34,974 bases of DNA from Clostridiales bacterium (GTDB taxonomy: Bacteria > Bacillota > Clostridia > Saccharofermentanales > Saccharofermentanaceae): positions 1 to 34,974 of the forward strand of contig JAFZVE010000023.1 in assembly GCA_017617995.1 (NCBI GenBank), in the 5' to 3' direction. Positions 1 through 8,074 of this stretch are shown piece after piece. A program made the position numbers and the translations under genes. The notes beneath the pieces were generated by a model, which worked only from the letters and a program-made list of their open reading frames with translations, ran no database searches and was not told where the DNA came from. Within the stretch, counting starts at the first letter, position 1; each line of letters begins with the position of its first letter.

Positions 1-1
1 G

Positions 2-1738
2 ACGCTTATCCTCTTCTACTTTGACGAGATGAGCACCAAAGAGATCGCAGAAGCACTCGGGATCCCGGAAGGAACAGTGTCGAGACGCATTCACTCTGCC
101 AAGAAGAAAATCAAGAAGGAGGTAGAGAAATATGAAGAAGATAATGACACGAAACTATTTATGGTCGTACCATTCCTGACAAGTCTATTTACAAAAGAAG
201 CCGAGCAGGTGCCTTTCCGGCCTATGCCCGCTTCACTTCTCAATCTGTCCGCATCTACCGGAGCTGCTGAAGCAGCCGGATCTAAGATCGCTGCGGAAGC
301 GATCAAGAAAGGGACAGAGATTACTATGAAAAAGATTATTATTGCTGCTATTTCCGTTGCACTGGCAGGTGCAGCGACCACCGGAATCATTTACTATGTC
401 ACCCACAAGGATGACAATACCGGTACGAAAGAAAAAAACAAAAAGAAAGCGGAAAACGAGATCGCCGAGATCGAGCAGGATGACGAGTCCAACGGTGCTT
501 CGAAAGACGGGACCGGATCAGGCTCGGCAGGATCAGGAAGCAATGTCGTATGGGCTGACAGCGCACACTTTTACGTAAACGGACAGGAGATCGTATTAGA
601 CCAGAGCAGCGTACAGGATCTGTATGACAGCGGTTGCTATTGTATCTTCTTTGACTCGACCCGTGACTACAAGCAGACCTATTTCTATGAACTTGATGAC
701 GAAGTCGAATTTACATCTGCATACATATATCCGGACGAAGAATCGGCATTAGCAGGCCAATCAGGATCAAAAGACCCGACCGGAGCCATCTTCATCGGTA
801 TCTCTCATCCCAAAGACCAGCCGGATGACAGTGAGACATATACCGTAAGAGACGGTATCGTCAGGAGGATAAGCGGTACGCCGGAGAATATAGCCTTATG
901 GGGAGACAACCTGAAATTAGATTTCCCTCTCACCATGACCTCTGAACAATTATTGGCCAATTCGGGAAACGCCGATGAAGTGTTTGACAATACTTATCAT
1001 TATGACCACAGTGAAGAATATGAGTATGCGGAGTTCAAGTTCGATGAGAACGATCAACTGACAGAATTCACTCTTAACGGAGGCGGAAATGATATAAAGA
1101 CGGAAACAGCTACTGATTCTGGTTCCGAAGGCGGATCCGACGATGATTTTGCGACCGCAGACAGACATTACGTCAACTACGTCGATCTGAAGGTAAGCGT
1201 AAAAGGAACCGTCATTACAATGGGCAAGTCTACCATTCAGGATGTTCTCGATGCAGGCACCTATGTGAATCCGCACCTGCTGAACCGAAGCTTCGCGTAT
1301 GGTCTCAAGCTCGATGATCCTCTGGAGTCCGGAGATCTCGTGTATATGACCGTGTTCGATCTCGAAGATGGTGAGGATCGGCCTTCCGGTCAGAACGCGA
1401 ATTATCCGATGGTTTTCCTGGCAAAAGCAGAAAAGGCAGGACCGGTCTCTGAAGCGGTAATCTGTGGCGTCCACTATCAGACCAACATGAGCGAAGCGTG
1501 GGAGAACGAAGTCATATTCGAGTTCCCGTTCACTCTCACACCTGAGGCATTGGTCGCTGACTCGGGCGAAGCGACATCTGTCGAAATGGGAACAGATGAA
1601 TCTTATTACCGTTATGAAAATGGAGATTGCTCGATGGTGTTTATATTCTACAGAGGCGAGCTCAAGAGCATCTATGGCGAGTACGACGCGGGCTCCCGTA
1701 TCGACCTGACATACGGTTTAGTCGGCGTAGAAGAGTGA
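2..1738 (+). CDS. Membrane-anchored ECF-type sigma factor with duplicated extracytoplasmic module (5'-truncated)
   Basis: The reading frame is already open at base 2, and its first residues (TLILFYFDEMSTKEIAEALG) are a sigma-70 region 4 helix-turn-helix. Region 2 must therefore lie upstream of the window, and the Met at 29 is internal. After region 4 comes a basic, then Ala/Lys-rich linker, one TM helix (about bases 325-400), an acidic Ser/Gly-rich stretch and a long ectodomain. The ectodomain is an internal duplication: NGQEIVLDQSSVQDLYDSG and KGTVITMGKSTIQDVLDAG start the two copies, and FPLTMTSEQLLANSG and FPFTLTPEALVADSG recur later. The gene at 8075 is a paralogue with one module. Family knowledge: ECF sigma factors are usually about 180 residues and held by separate anti-sigma factors. 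Inference: here membrane tethering in cis may control activity. The sigma call is strong; the sensory role is a guess. The stop lies 9 bp before the RpiB-like gene, so the two may be cotranscribed. Confidence 0.85.
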   Translation, partial: TLILFYFDEMSTKEIAEALGIPEGTVSRRIHSAKKKIKKEVEKYEEDNDTKLFMVVPFLTSLFTKEAEQVPFRPMPASLLNLSASTGAAEAAGSKIAAEAIKKGTEITMKKIIIAAISVALAGAATTGIIYYVTHKDDNTGTKEKNKKKAENEIAEIEQDDESNGASKDGTGSGSAGSGSNVVWADSAHFYVNGQEIVLDQSSVQDLYDSGCYCIFFDSTRDYKQTYFYELDDEVEFTSAYIYPDEESALAGQSGSKDPTGAIFIGISHPKDQPDDSETYTVRDGIVRRISGTPENIALWGDNLKLDFPLTMTSEQLLANSGNADEVFDNTYHYDHSEEYEYAEFKFDENDQLTEFTLNGGGNDIKTETATDSGSEGGSDDDFATADRHYVNYVDLKVSVKGTVITMGKSTIQDVLDAGTYVNPHLLNRSFAYGLKLDDPLESGDLVYMTVFDLEDGEDRPSGQNANYPMVFLAKAEKAGPVSEAVICGVHYQTNMSEAWENEVIFEFPFTLTPEALVADSGEATSVEMGTDESYYRYENGDCSMVFIFYRGELKSIYGEYDAGSRIDLTYGLVGVEE

Positions 1739-1747
1739 GGTAGAAAA

Positions 1748-2404
1748 ATGGTAATCGGTGTCATCCAGGCAAGTTCGCAATCCGGGAAAAACGAGTTGAT
1801 CTTCGACAGCGTCAGCAAGTACGCTTCGGATCACAAGGTCATCAACTTCGGCTGTAAGCCGGATGAAGAAACCAGATACAGCTATATCGAGATCTCTGTT
1901 CTGGTCGGGCTTCTGCTCTCGAGCGGATCTGTAGATCTGGTAGTAACAGGCTGTTCCTCCGGACAAGGCATGATGCTGGCCTGCAACAACATGCCCGGCG
2001 TGCTTTGCGGGTATATACCGACACCTATGGATGCGTATCTGTTTGCACAGATCCATAACGGAAATGCGGTATCTCTGCCACTTGGCGAAGGCTATACCTG
2101 GAACGGTAAAGAGAACATGGATCAGACGATCGAAAGACTGTTCTCGGAGCCATGGGGACAGGGATTTCCGAAGAGCGAGGCTGCCAGAAAGCTGGAAGAC
2201 ACCCGGGTCTTAAAGAAGATCCGCTCCGATTCCCAGGTCAGCATGCCGGAGCTTCTGCGCGGTATGGACAGGACTCTTCTGGAAAAGGTATTATGCAAGA
2301 AGGACGTGCTGGACTTTATTTTATCAAATGGCAAAGACGAAGCCCTTGTGTCACTCCTTAAGGATATGTGCGGACAAGACACGGGATCACGATCTGATAG
2401 ATGA
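1748..2404 (+). CDS. RpiB/LacA/LacB-family sugar-phosphate isomerase-like protein
   Basis: 218 residues. Residues 1-110 fit the RpiB/LacAB Rossmann-like fold: a beta-alpha start (MVIGVIQASSQSGKNELI), the conserved TGCSSGQGMMLACNN segment in place of the family C-G-T/S-G-x-G anion-binding loop, and an AQIHNGNAVSLPLGEG segment resembling the R-x-H-N-x-A-N-x-L-x-L-G motif. Family members interconvert aldose and ketose phosphates (ribose-5-P/ribulose-5-P or galactose-6-P/tagatose-6-P) in the cytoplasm. At 218 residues it exceeds the usual 145-150, and the extra C-terminal helical part (about 150-218) is not recognised. The RBS GAGGTAG precedes the ATG. The N-terminal DHAG motif of canonical RpiB is altered (QASSQSG), so substrate specificity is uncertain. 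A canonical rpiA lies at 22.8 kb, so this need not be the housekeeping pentose isomerase. Confidence 0.75.
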   Translation: MVIGVIQASSQSGKNELIFDSVSKYASDHKVINFGCKPDEETRYSYIEISVLVGLLLSSGSVDLVVTGCSSGQGMMLACNNMPGVLCGYIPTPMDAYLFAQIHNGNAVSLPLGEGYTWNGKENMDQTIERLFSEPWGQGFPKSEAARKLEDTRVLKKIRSDSQVSMPELLRGMDRTLLEKVLCKKDVLDFILSNGKDEALVSLLKDMCGQDTGSRSDR

Positions 2405-2414
2405 GGTGGAACGG

Positions 2415-2909
2415 ATGAGAAAAGAACTGAGAGTCCTTGGTGCAGAAGCCTTATATCTCCTGGCTACAGCTGTGGTTGCCGGTGTTTCGACCTTGATCCA
2501 GATGATCGGCCGGACATACGTCGGTAAACACTCCAGTTTCATCTTTAGTGGAAACGACTACAGATACAATAAGCTCTTCTTTGTCTTCGGACTTGTATTA
2601 TTCGTCGGGTTCATGTTTGCCGGGTATAAGTTCTTCCTCAAGAAAAAGATCCGCCCCCTCCGCGGATCCGAGGCAATACTAAAGGTCCTCTTCGCTGTCG
2701 TTGCACTCCTCTTCTCTCTGTTGACATTTGCAGCCATCGTCTTAAGCTTCTTTCTGATAATCGGAATCACTGACAATATGCTCCCGGAAAGTATGTTTCA
2801 GATGACTGTTTTTAGTTGGCCGGTATTTACTCTGGTCTTCATGATCATAGTCGAGATCATAAACTGTAAAGGCGAGTCTTCCGATCCACCATCCCAGAAG
2901 GATCCATAA
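2415..2909 (+). CDS. Four-TM membrane protein of unknown function
   Basis: 164 residues starting at the ATG at 2415, chosen because GAGGTGG lies just upstream. An in-frame ATG at 2328 would place 29 hydrophilic residues inside the preceding gene. Four hydrophobic segments are visible (about residues 8-30, 53-72, 88-116 and 128-148), with the basic KKKIRPLRG loop between TM2 and TM3. No family is recognised. The gene begins 10 bp after the RpiB-like gene and follows it in the same direction, so it probably belongs to the operon that starts with the truncated sigma-factor gene. The C-terminus is short, polar and Pro-rich. An accessory membrane role for the tethered sigma factor is possible, but nothing in the sequence shows it. 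Confidence 0.75.
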   Translation: MRKELRVLGAEALYLLATAVVAGVSTLIQMIGRTYVGKHSSFIFSGNDYRYNKLFFVFGLVLFVGFMFAGYKFFLKKKIRPLRGSEAILKVLFAVVALLFSLLTFAAIVLSFFLIIGITDNMLPESMFQMTVFSWPVFTLVFMIIVEIINCKGESSDPPSQKDP

Positions 2910-3047
2910 TCACATACGCCGGCAAATTAGCTCTTCTAATTCTGTCAGAAAAGAATTTTTTCCCCGGTAGACCCTATGCTATACTTTTGACATAAGATAA
3001 GCATTGGGGAAAACTTGTTAGAGGGATTCATTTTCAGGAGGGTACCT

Positions 3048-3176
3048 ATGTTATGGCATTTTTTAGTTAGGGAATTCATTACCGATCACTGGGGCGAAAA
3101 ATCATATAGCAAGATCTTGTGGACTTGCTTCGGCGCTTTCGTAGTCGTTCTGCTTCTGTGTTTGGTGACTATGTAA
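3048..3176 (+). CDS. Small single-pass membrane protein (42 residues)
   Basis: This short frame begins with ATG at 3048, preceded at ideal spacing by a perfect AGGAGG (3037-3042). It encodes a polar N-terminal half (MLWHFLVREFITDHWGEKSY) and one C-terminal TM helix (about residues 22-41, rich in Val/Leu), then TAA. A TATACT -10-like hexamer lies at 2980-2985 and a strong hairpin follows at 3205-3234, so it could be its own transcription unit. The RBS quality and the amphipathic-then-hydrophobic layout argue that it is real. The function is unknown; membrane-active peptides of this size include toxins and regulators of membrane proteins. Confidence 0.65.
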   Translation: MLWHFLVREFITDHWGEKSYSKILWTCFGAFVVVLLLCLVTM

Positions 3177-3204
3177 ACGATACACCATATAAAAGATCGA
3201 TCAG

Positions 3205-3234
3205 GCACTCTGTATCCGGACGGATGCAGAGTGC
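3205..3234 (+). terminator. Strong hairpin between convergent genes
   Basis: Arms GCACTCTGTATCCG and CGGATGCAGAGTGC form a 14-bp stem with one G-U pair and a minimal loop. Pyrimidine-rich TTCTCATT follows on the + strand. It lies between the small membrane ORF (+) and the GNAT gene (-), so it may act in both directions. The T-run is weak. Confidence 0.6.
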
Positions 3235-3265
3235 TTCTCATTAGCCGGCGGATGGAAAAGCATCC

Positions 3266-4102
3266 TCACTTGAAATAATAGAACCAGTTCCCGTTCCAGT
3301 CCCGGTCGCACGCTTCCTGCGATGCGAAGCGGCAGTTCTTGATCCCGCTGCTCGGATACCCGTTCTCCCGAAGGACCTTCCTGTGATAGTCCCGGATCTT
3401 TTCGGCAAGACCGGAACTCCTCGCTTCCCTAAGGTCGGCTTCGGTTCTGAAAACATAGGCCACGAAGTGCTGCTCCGGCGAGTGATAAGCGCCGAACGAG
3501 ACGCTTAATATCAGTTCATCGAAATGGGCAACGACCTGTCTTTCGGACTTTTCCACGATCGCTCTATATACCTTGACCATTTCCAGCATCTTCTTCTCAT
3601 CCCAGAGAAGATTGATCCGGTAACTGATCTCGCTGACCTCTTTCCCACCGATCACGTCGGTCCTTCGTTTCGATTCTCTCAGGAAACCCATCTTCTCATA
3701 AAATGCGATGGCGCGGGTGTTTTCTTCGAGCACCCATAAGAAGATCTGGTTAAACCCGAAGTTCTTCATTTCTTCGAGCACCCGCTTCATCAGAAGGGTG
3801 CCGTATCCCTTTCGCGTATAGCCCGGCAGAAAATACATCGATATGATCTCTCCGTATCCCGGGAAAAACTCCGGAAATCTGGATTCGCAGAAACTGCAGG
3901 TGCCGATGATCTTGTCGTCTTCGAGGCAGACAAGCGTGGCCCAGTCGGGATTATCTACCTTCTTGGCCCAGTTGCCCTCCGGGATACTGTCGAGATAGCT
4001 CTTGGGAATGATCTTCTTATAGGCAGACTTCCAGGATCGCTCATAGATATTGCTGATCTCGTTTCTGTCATCGCTTTTGTTTATGTATCTGATGGTGATC
4101 AT
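3266..4102 (-). CDS. GNAT N-acetyltransferase with extra C-terminal domain
   Basis: 278 residues. Residues 1-165 are a typical GCN5-related acetyltransferase: N-terminal strand ITIRYINKSD, acetyl-CoA pyrophosphate loop YTRKGYGT (about 96-102), and the late motif ENTRAIAFYEKMGF. Family members move the acetyl group of acetyl-CoA to an amine; the substrate cannot be told. Residues 170-278 form a separate alpha/beta segment (VVAHFDELILSVSFGAYHS to the terminal NWFYYFK) that is not part of the GNAT fold and that I do not recognise. Single GNATs are usually 140-180 residues, so this is a two-domain fusion. GGAGAG precedes the ATG. A good promoter lies 30-58 bp upstream (4132-4160), so the gene is probably monocistronic. 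Confidence 0.88.
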   Translation of the reverse strand: MITIRYINKSDDRNEISNIYERSWKSAYKKIIPKSYLDSIPEGNWAKKVDNPDWATLVCLEDDKIIGTCSFCESRFPEFFPGYGEIISMYFLPGYTRKGYGTLLMKRVLEEMKNFGFNQIFLWVLEENTRAIAFYEKMGFLRESKRRTDVIGGKEVSEISYRINLLWDEKKMLEMVKVYRAIVEKSERQVVAHFDELILSVSFGAYHSPEQHFVAYVFRTEADLREARSSGLAEKIRDYHRKVLRENGYPSSGIKNCRFASQEACDRDWNGNWFYYFK

Positions 4103-4131
4103 GGCTCTCTCCGAAGACGAATTCTGCTTTG

Positions 4132-4160
4132 ATTATAGGCCTAGCCTTTCCCCTCTGCAA
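4132..4160 (-). promoter_or_regulatory. Sigma-A type promoter of the GNAT gene
   Basis: On the minus strand TTGCAG (4160-4155) and TATAAT (4137-4132) are separated by exactly 17 bp and sit about 30 bp upstream of the GNAT start at 4102. Confidence 0.65.
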
Positions 4161-4334
4161 CGTTATCCTCGACTGCGCGAAAAGCACTTGCTCGGCAACC
4201 GAAGATCATTCTGTGGGGACGTCTGATATAATTGAACTGATACGATCCGCCACCCGGGTGAACTGTTGCAGAAGGTCTTTGAGAACACTTCATCGGGCAA
4301 GGAGATCTGCCCCGTGCCGGGTTCCTTTCCTGAT
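4161..4334. other. Intergenic stretch with an orphan extended -10
   Basis: No convincing gene lies between the lipoprotein stop at 4335 and the GNAT promoter. On the + strand TGATATAAT (4224-4232) is an extended -10 almost identical in context to the one at 12832-12840, but no gene follows it; any transcript would run antisense to the lipoprotein gene. I found no good rho-independent terminator for the lipoprotein gene. Confidence 0.3.
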
Positions 4335-6770
4335 CTATCGTTCCTGCACGATCAGAAGAGCACGGTTATCGATGTTCTTCAGGACTTCTTCGGCCGATCT
4401 CGTATCTTCGAAATAGCCGGGTGCTTCCTCCATGATGACGCTCATCACGGCCTCATCCGTATGGTAACTTGATTTTGCGTTTTCGATGATGCCCTTAAGC
4501 TCCTCGACCTGTCCGTCTTCGACGGGATAAAGGATCACGTTCCAGACCTCATTTTGTGAAACATCTTTCTGGAATTCTGTATATGCGCCGTTGATCTTCT
4601 CTTTCTCCGCCTGCATATTCTCATCAAAAGCACTGATGTTCAGAGGAAAACCTCTGCCGATCCCGCTGGTGAGAGAAGTCTGCGCTTCCTTACTGAAGAA
4701 GCTTCGGATCACCTCCCAGGCCTCATCCTTATACGGAGAGCCCGCGAAGATCGCCATCGACTCCCCGGACTGCGCCATGACGCCGTTTCCATGAAGTGAC
4801 GGATAGCCTATAAACTTTCCGTTTCCTTCGGCAATACCCAGATAGAGACTGTAATCGTTCAGATCCGTGATTTCTACCCCGACCATCGCACTCTGGTCGT
4901 ATCGCAGATAGTCAATGAGTTTGACGACAGGCTTACTGCCTCCCAGACCGGAGAAATCACTCGTATCATAGACCTTCAGTCCGCCGTAAGACGAAGTGCC
5001 CACCAGTCCCATAAGGAAACTGCGGTCCGAGAGATCTTCCTTTGCGGCATACTTCTTCACTTCCTCGAAGACGCGTATCATCCCCTCGGAGTTAAAGTTC
5101 ACCTTCTTATTCGCATAGTCCATGTACGTCGTCAGATCTGAGCCCATGTACTTCTTAAGAAGGTCCGTGCTCTCCGTCGGAGGAATCATAAGCATCCCGT
5201 CGGGAAGAGCTTCGGCCGCGCGATCCATGTCATCGAACGTCCAGTTCGTATCGGCATCAAGATACTGGGTATTGGCCAAATACCCTTCCAGCGCGAAACT
5301 CATCGGGATATAGTAGAGCTTCCCGTTTACCTCCATCGAACGGAAAATGTTATCGAAGTACTCCGAGCGGTCAAGTCCTTTTCCGGAATCGATATAGGTA
5401 TTCAGATCGACCAGCATCGCGTCGTTGGCATACTGGTCATACCCCGCGAAATTCACCAGGATATCCGGAGCCTCGCCACTTAGGAGCATGAGATTGATCC
5501 GGTTCGTGATATTCGTATAGAACTGCTCATCAAGAGAAGTACCGTCTTCGAGCGAGTACAGATAATCAAAAGCTTCGATCCGGCAATCATGACTCGTATC
5601 CGCGTTATATTCATACATATAATCGTAGAAACCACTGCTGAGTCCGAGCCCGCCTACATACAGGATCTTCTTGCCGGCATGCGGATTTGACTTGGCGCGT
5701 TTCAGATTAAGGACATAGTACTTGTAATTGATAAAAGAATCATTGTATTCCGTGGCGATCGCGTGGATCTCGTTCTCATTGATCGGGAAGCTGCGCACGG
5801 AGGAAAGGATACGGCGATTGACATCCGTCTCGTTCCAGTCGAAGACCTCTTCCATCTCTCCCGAGACGGGGTTATACTTCGAGATCCCGTTCGGAGTAGA
5901 GGTATACACGCCGTCTTCTCCGTATGTCAGCGCACTTATATTGACGATGCCATTCGCCTTCTTCCCCGGTTTCATCTCGCCGGTCGTCATGTCGATCTCG
6001 TGGATATAATAGTCGAGCGTTCCGAACCAATCCGTCGGCATACTAAAGGCATAGTATTTCCCTTCATGCAGGAAGATCTCACCGGCCACACCGCGCTCCA
6101 CGGAAGCGATGTTGAAGAGGTACTTACCGCTTGCATCGAAGATGTATACAGGAGCGGTATAGCTGCTCTGGACCGCGATCTTCCCATCCGGGAGGAACTG
6201 CAGCACAGTCACATACTGAAGATCGGAAGATGGCGGCATCTGAAGATCGATCTCTTTTACCGTATTGCCTGAATCGTCCCGGGAGACGATCTTTAATCCG
6301 TCGACCTGATAGTTCTCGTTATAGTTCATGCTCAGCGTCGCGATATTCCCGTCGTTATCGACCGCGATGCAGGGCAAGCCGAAAGCGTCGTTGTTTACCA
6401 TCTCGCCCAGGTATTCTCCTTCCATGGAGAACATGGCTGTGCCCTGCCGGGAATACTCCTCCCACTGGATATCCGTCAAATAACCCGTCTCCGGATCAGC
6501 TTCCGGGAATTCGTACTGGATAATGTAGCTTGCCAGGATCTTCTGCCCGAGGAAACGGATACTGTCGATGGACATATACTCCAGTTTCTTGGACTCATCG
6601 ATCGGGAACTTCAGTTCGGATACCTCGGACTCAAAGAAAGGATCGCTCTCCTTGATACCGCGTTCTCCTAAGTCCTGTGTCTTCTTTTTCTTACAGGACG
6701 AAGAGGCAAGCAAGAGCGACATACAAAGCAAAACAGCAAGGATCTTCCGGGGAAAAGAATAACGTTTCAT
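4335..6770 (-). CDS. Lipoprotein: propeller-like N-terminal half plus extracellular solute-binding C-terminal half
   Basis: 811 residues from the ATG at 6770, chosen because GGAGGT lies 8 bp upstream; 16 in-frame codons further 5' have no RBS. Lipoprotein signal peptide: basic start, hydrophobic core, LLASSSC with the lipid Cys at about 26, then KKKK. Residues about 70-360 read like repeated beta strands (GQKILASYI, YLGEMV, GNIATLSM, GKIAVQSS), suggesting a beta-propeller. After a SNPHAGKKIL hinge, residues about 365-790 resemble a bacterial extracellular solute-binding protein (ABC type 1): LLSGEAPDILVNFAG, MEVNGKLYYIPMSF and PYKDEAWEVIRSFFSKEAQ are typical segments. Solute-binding proteins deliver ligands to ABC permeases; no permease or ATPase is nearby, so the partner is unknown or the protein acts as a sensor. 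The gene at 14539 is a paralogue of identical length. Confidence 0.85.
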   Translation of the reverse strand: MKRYSFPRKILAVLLCMSLLLASSSCKKKKTQDLGERGIKESDPFFESEVSELKFPIDESKKLEYMSIDSIRFLGQKILASYIIQYEFPEADPETGYLTDIQWEEYSRQGTAMFSMEGEYLGEMVNNDAFGLPCIAVDNDGNIATLSMNYNENYQVDGLKIVSRDDSGNTVKEIDLQMPPSSDLQYVTVLQFLPDGKIAVQSSYTAPVYIFDASGKYLFNIASVERGVAGEIFLHEGKYYAFSMPTDWFGTLDYYIHEIDMTTGEMKPGKKANGIVNISALTYGEDGVYTSTPNGISKYNPVSGEMEEVFDWNETDVNRRILSSVRSFPINENEIHAIATEYNDSFINYKYYVLNLKRAKSNPHAGKKILYVGGLGLSSGFYDYMYEYNADTSHDCRIEAFDYLYSLEDGTSLDEQFYTNITNRINLMLLSGEAPDILVNFAGYDQYANDAMLVDLNTYIDSGKGLDRSEYFDNIFRSMEVNGKLYYIPMSFALEGYLANTQYLDADTNWTFDDMDRAAEALPDGMLMIPPTESTDLLKKYMGSDLTTYMDYANKKVNFNSEGMIRVFEEVKKYAAKEDLSDRSFLMGLVGTSSYGGLKVYDTSDFSGLGGSKPVVKLIDYLRYDQSAMVGVEITDLNDYSLYLGIAEGNGKFIGYPSLHGNGVMAQSGESMAIFAGSPYKDEAWEVIRSFFSKEAQTSLTSGIGRGFPLNISAFDENMQAEKEKINGAYTEFQKDVSQNEVWNVILYPVEDGQVEELKGIIENAKSSYHTDEAVMSVIMEEAPGYFEDTRSAEEVLKNIDNRALLIVQER

Positions 6771-6937
6771 AGACAACGACCTCCGCAAACTACAGCAACT
6801 CGCGTATACTTCTGACAACCCTACTATTAACTTATCAGAGATATCGGCCCGTCGTGTGACAGATGCGTCATTTTTCCATTATTCACGCAAATCGTATGTA
6901 AATCGATTCAATGGGAGGATATAGAAGATCTCTTCTA

Positions 6938-7324
6938 TCAGAAGAAATCCTTGAACTTCTCGTAGGGATAGATATCGCCGCCCTCGAGCACTTCGTTTTC
7001 GCGCACGCGGAGAAAGTCCACGACACTTACGATCTTATGCCCGCAGTTTTGACACTCGAAGATAAACATACGGCATGCACGGACGCCGCTCGGGATCTCA
7101 TCGGTGCTCTGGATCTTCCTGACATTCCGGATATAATACTCGGCACTTTCCTCGTGCGTTTCGGATAGCCTCACCGGCAGAAGATACAGATGCTCTCCGG
7201 CCTCGACCATCTTCCCCTTACACTCCTTGCACTTCTCCAGTGATTTTCCACCGAAGAAAATGCCGATACGGATAATAAGCGGCTCGATGAAGCGTTCCAG
7301 AATATGAAGTCTCGCGATGCGCAT
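6938..7324 (-). CDS. Zinc-ribbon protein of unknown function
   Basis: 128 residues. Two Cys pairs, CKECKGK (about residues 32-38) and CQNCGHK (about 91-97), make a split treble-clef or zinc-ribbon site. The N-terminal segment MRIARLHILERFIEPLIIRI is an amphipathic or hydrophobic helix. No TM segment and no named family is evident. It starts 3 bp after the stop of the 2-TM gene upstream on the same strand, with AGGGGTG inside the end of that gene, so the two are translationally linked. A short perfect palindrome (6921-6938) overlaps its stop codon but lacks a T-run. A structural zinc site is an inference from the Cys spacing. Confidence 0.75.
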   Translation of the reverse strand: MRIARLHILERFIEPLIIRIGIFFGGKSLEKCKECKGKMVEAGEHLYLLPVRLSETHEESAEYYIRNVRKIQSTDEIPSGVRACRMFIFECQNCGHKIVSVVDFLRVRENEVLEGGDIYPYEKFKDFF

Positions 7325-7327
7325 CGG

Positions 7328-7915
7328 TCACCCCTGGATGGTCTGCGCGCGAAGAAGGATGTCCCGGAACATGTCGCCCTTGGAGATGGCCTCGAGGACC
7401 TGCTTCGACTTTAGGCTGTACATGCTTCTTGATGTAAATGTCGCGAAGCGCACGCGCTTATTCTTATAGTAGAACTCGAAGTACACATATCTCGTGCCGC
7501 CGAAAGGCCCCTTCACATAACTTGAGGTAATATTCGTAAGTTCGCGCGCATGCACGAGCTGGAACTGCTTCGGATTCTGATACGAGACATAGGCGACTCT
7601 TCCCGTCTTCGAGTCGATCTTGAGGATCTGGCCGAGGGTATAGGGAGCGGCCGCGGTAAATGTACTGCACTGACCGAACTGCTCGGCCTCCGCGCCTTTT
7701 TGCATAGTCTTTCTCGCGATCTTCCCCGAGTAGGAATTGGTGGCCGACATAGAGACCAGCCAGAGAAAGAAAAGGGCGATGATCGAGAATGCGATCGCGC
7801 TGCTAAGAAGCGGCTTCATATGCGTAAAATAAGGTAACGCGGTACCCGCCGCCACACCGATCACGGTATAGATCAGGATCTGGGTCAGGATATATTTGGC
7901 ACTGTACTTCTTCAT
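7328..7915 (-). CDS. Two-TM membrane protein with cytoplasmic C-terminal domain
   Basis: 195 residues using the ATG at 7915, which has GGGGTGATT just upstream; a GTG three codons earlier (7924) is the alternative. Two TM helices (about residues 8-28 and 35-55) are followed by a soluble, strand-rich domain (YTLGQILKIDSKTGRVAYVS, RYVYFEFYYKNKRVRFATF) and a C-terminal helix. No family recognised. It is the first gene of a two-gene unit with the zinc-ribbon gene and is divergent from the sigma-factor gene at 8075, with which it shares a 159-bp intergenic region containing a symmetric -10 element. It could take part in the same envelope response, but only position suggests this. Confidence 0.75.
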   Translation of the reverse strand: MKKYSAKYILTQILIYTVIGVAAGTALPYFTHMKPLLSSAIAFSIIALFFLWLVSMSATNSYSGKIARKTMQKGAEAEQFGQCSTFTAAAPYTLGQILKIDSKTGRVAYVSYQNPKQFQLVHARELTNITSSYVKGPFGGTRYVYFEFYYKNKRVRFATFTSRSMYSLKSKQVLEAISKGDMFRDILLRAQTIQG

Positions 7916-7947
7916 TTCAATCACCCCGGCAAAGAACTAATATGCAT

Positions 7948-7962
7948 ATTATACTGTATAAT
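7948..7962. promoter_or_regulatory. Symmetric divergent -10 element
   Basis: ATTATACTGTATAAT is a perfect inverted repeat (7-bp arms, 1-bp centre) that places a TATAAT on each strand: + at 7957-7962 towards the sigma-factor gene, - at 7953-7948 towards the 2-TM gene. No good -35 is visible on either side, so transcription may need an activator or an alternative sigma factor. It could also be an operator. Confidence 0.45.
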
Positions 7963-8074
7963 ATGGCAGAAAGAAGCATTTTCGAATCTCGAAAAAAAAT
8001 TTCCCGAACCTGCGAACATTCCGCACCGGTTCTGTGTCTACAGGGCAGATGCGGATAAAGGAGGCATAAGTCAG

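Noticed and set aside
4129..4472. Small + strand ORFs near 4.1-4.5 kb
   Set aside because: They overlap the 3' end of the solute-binding lipoprotein gene in antisense, have no RBS and a composition typical of shadows, despite an upstream extended -10.
6921..6938. ATAGAAGA-TC-TCTTCTAT palindrome as a terminator
   Set aside because: It overlaps a stop codon but has no T-run on the relevant strand and only a 2-nt loop.
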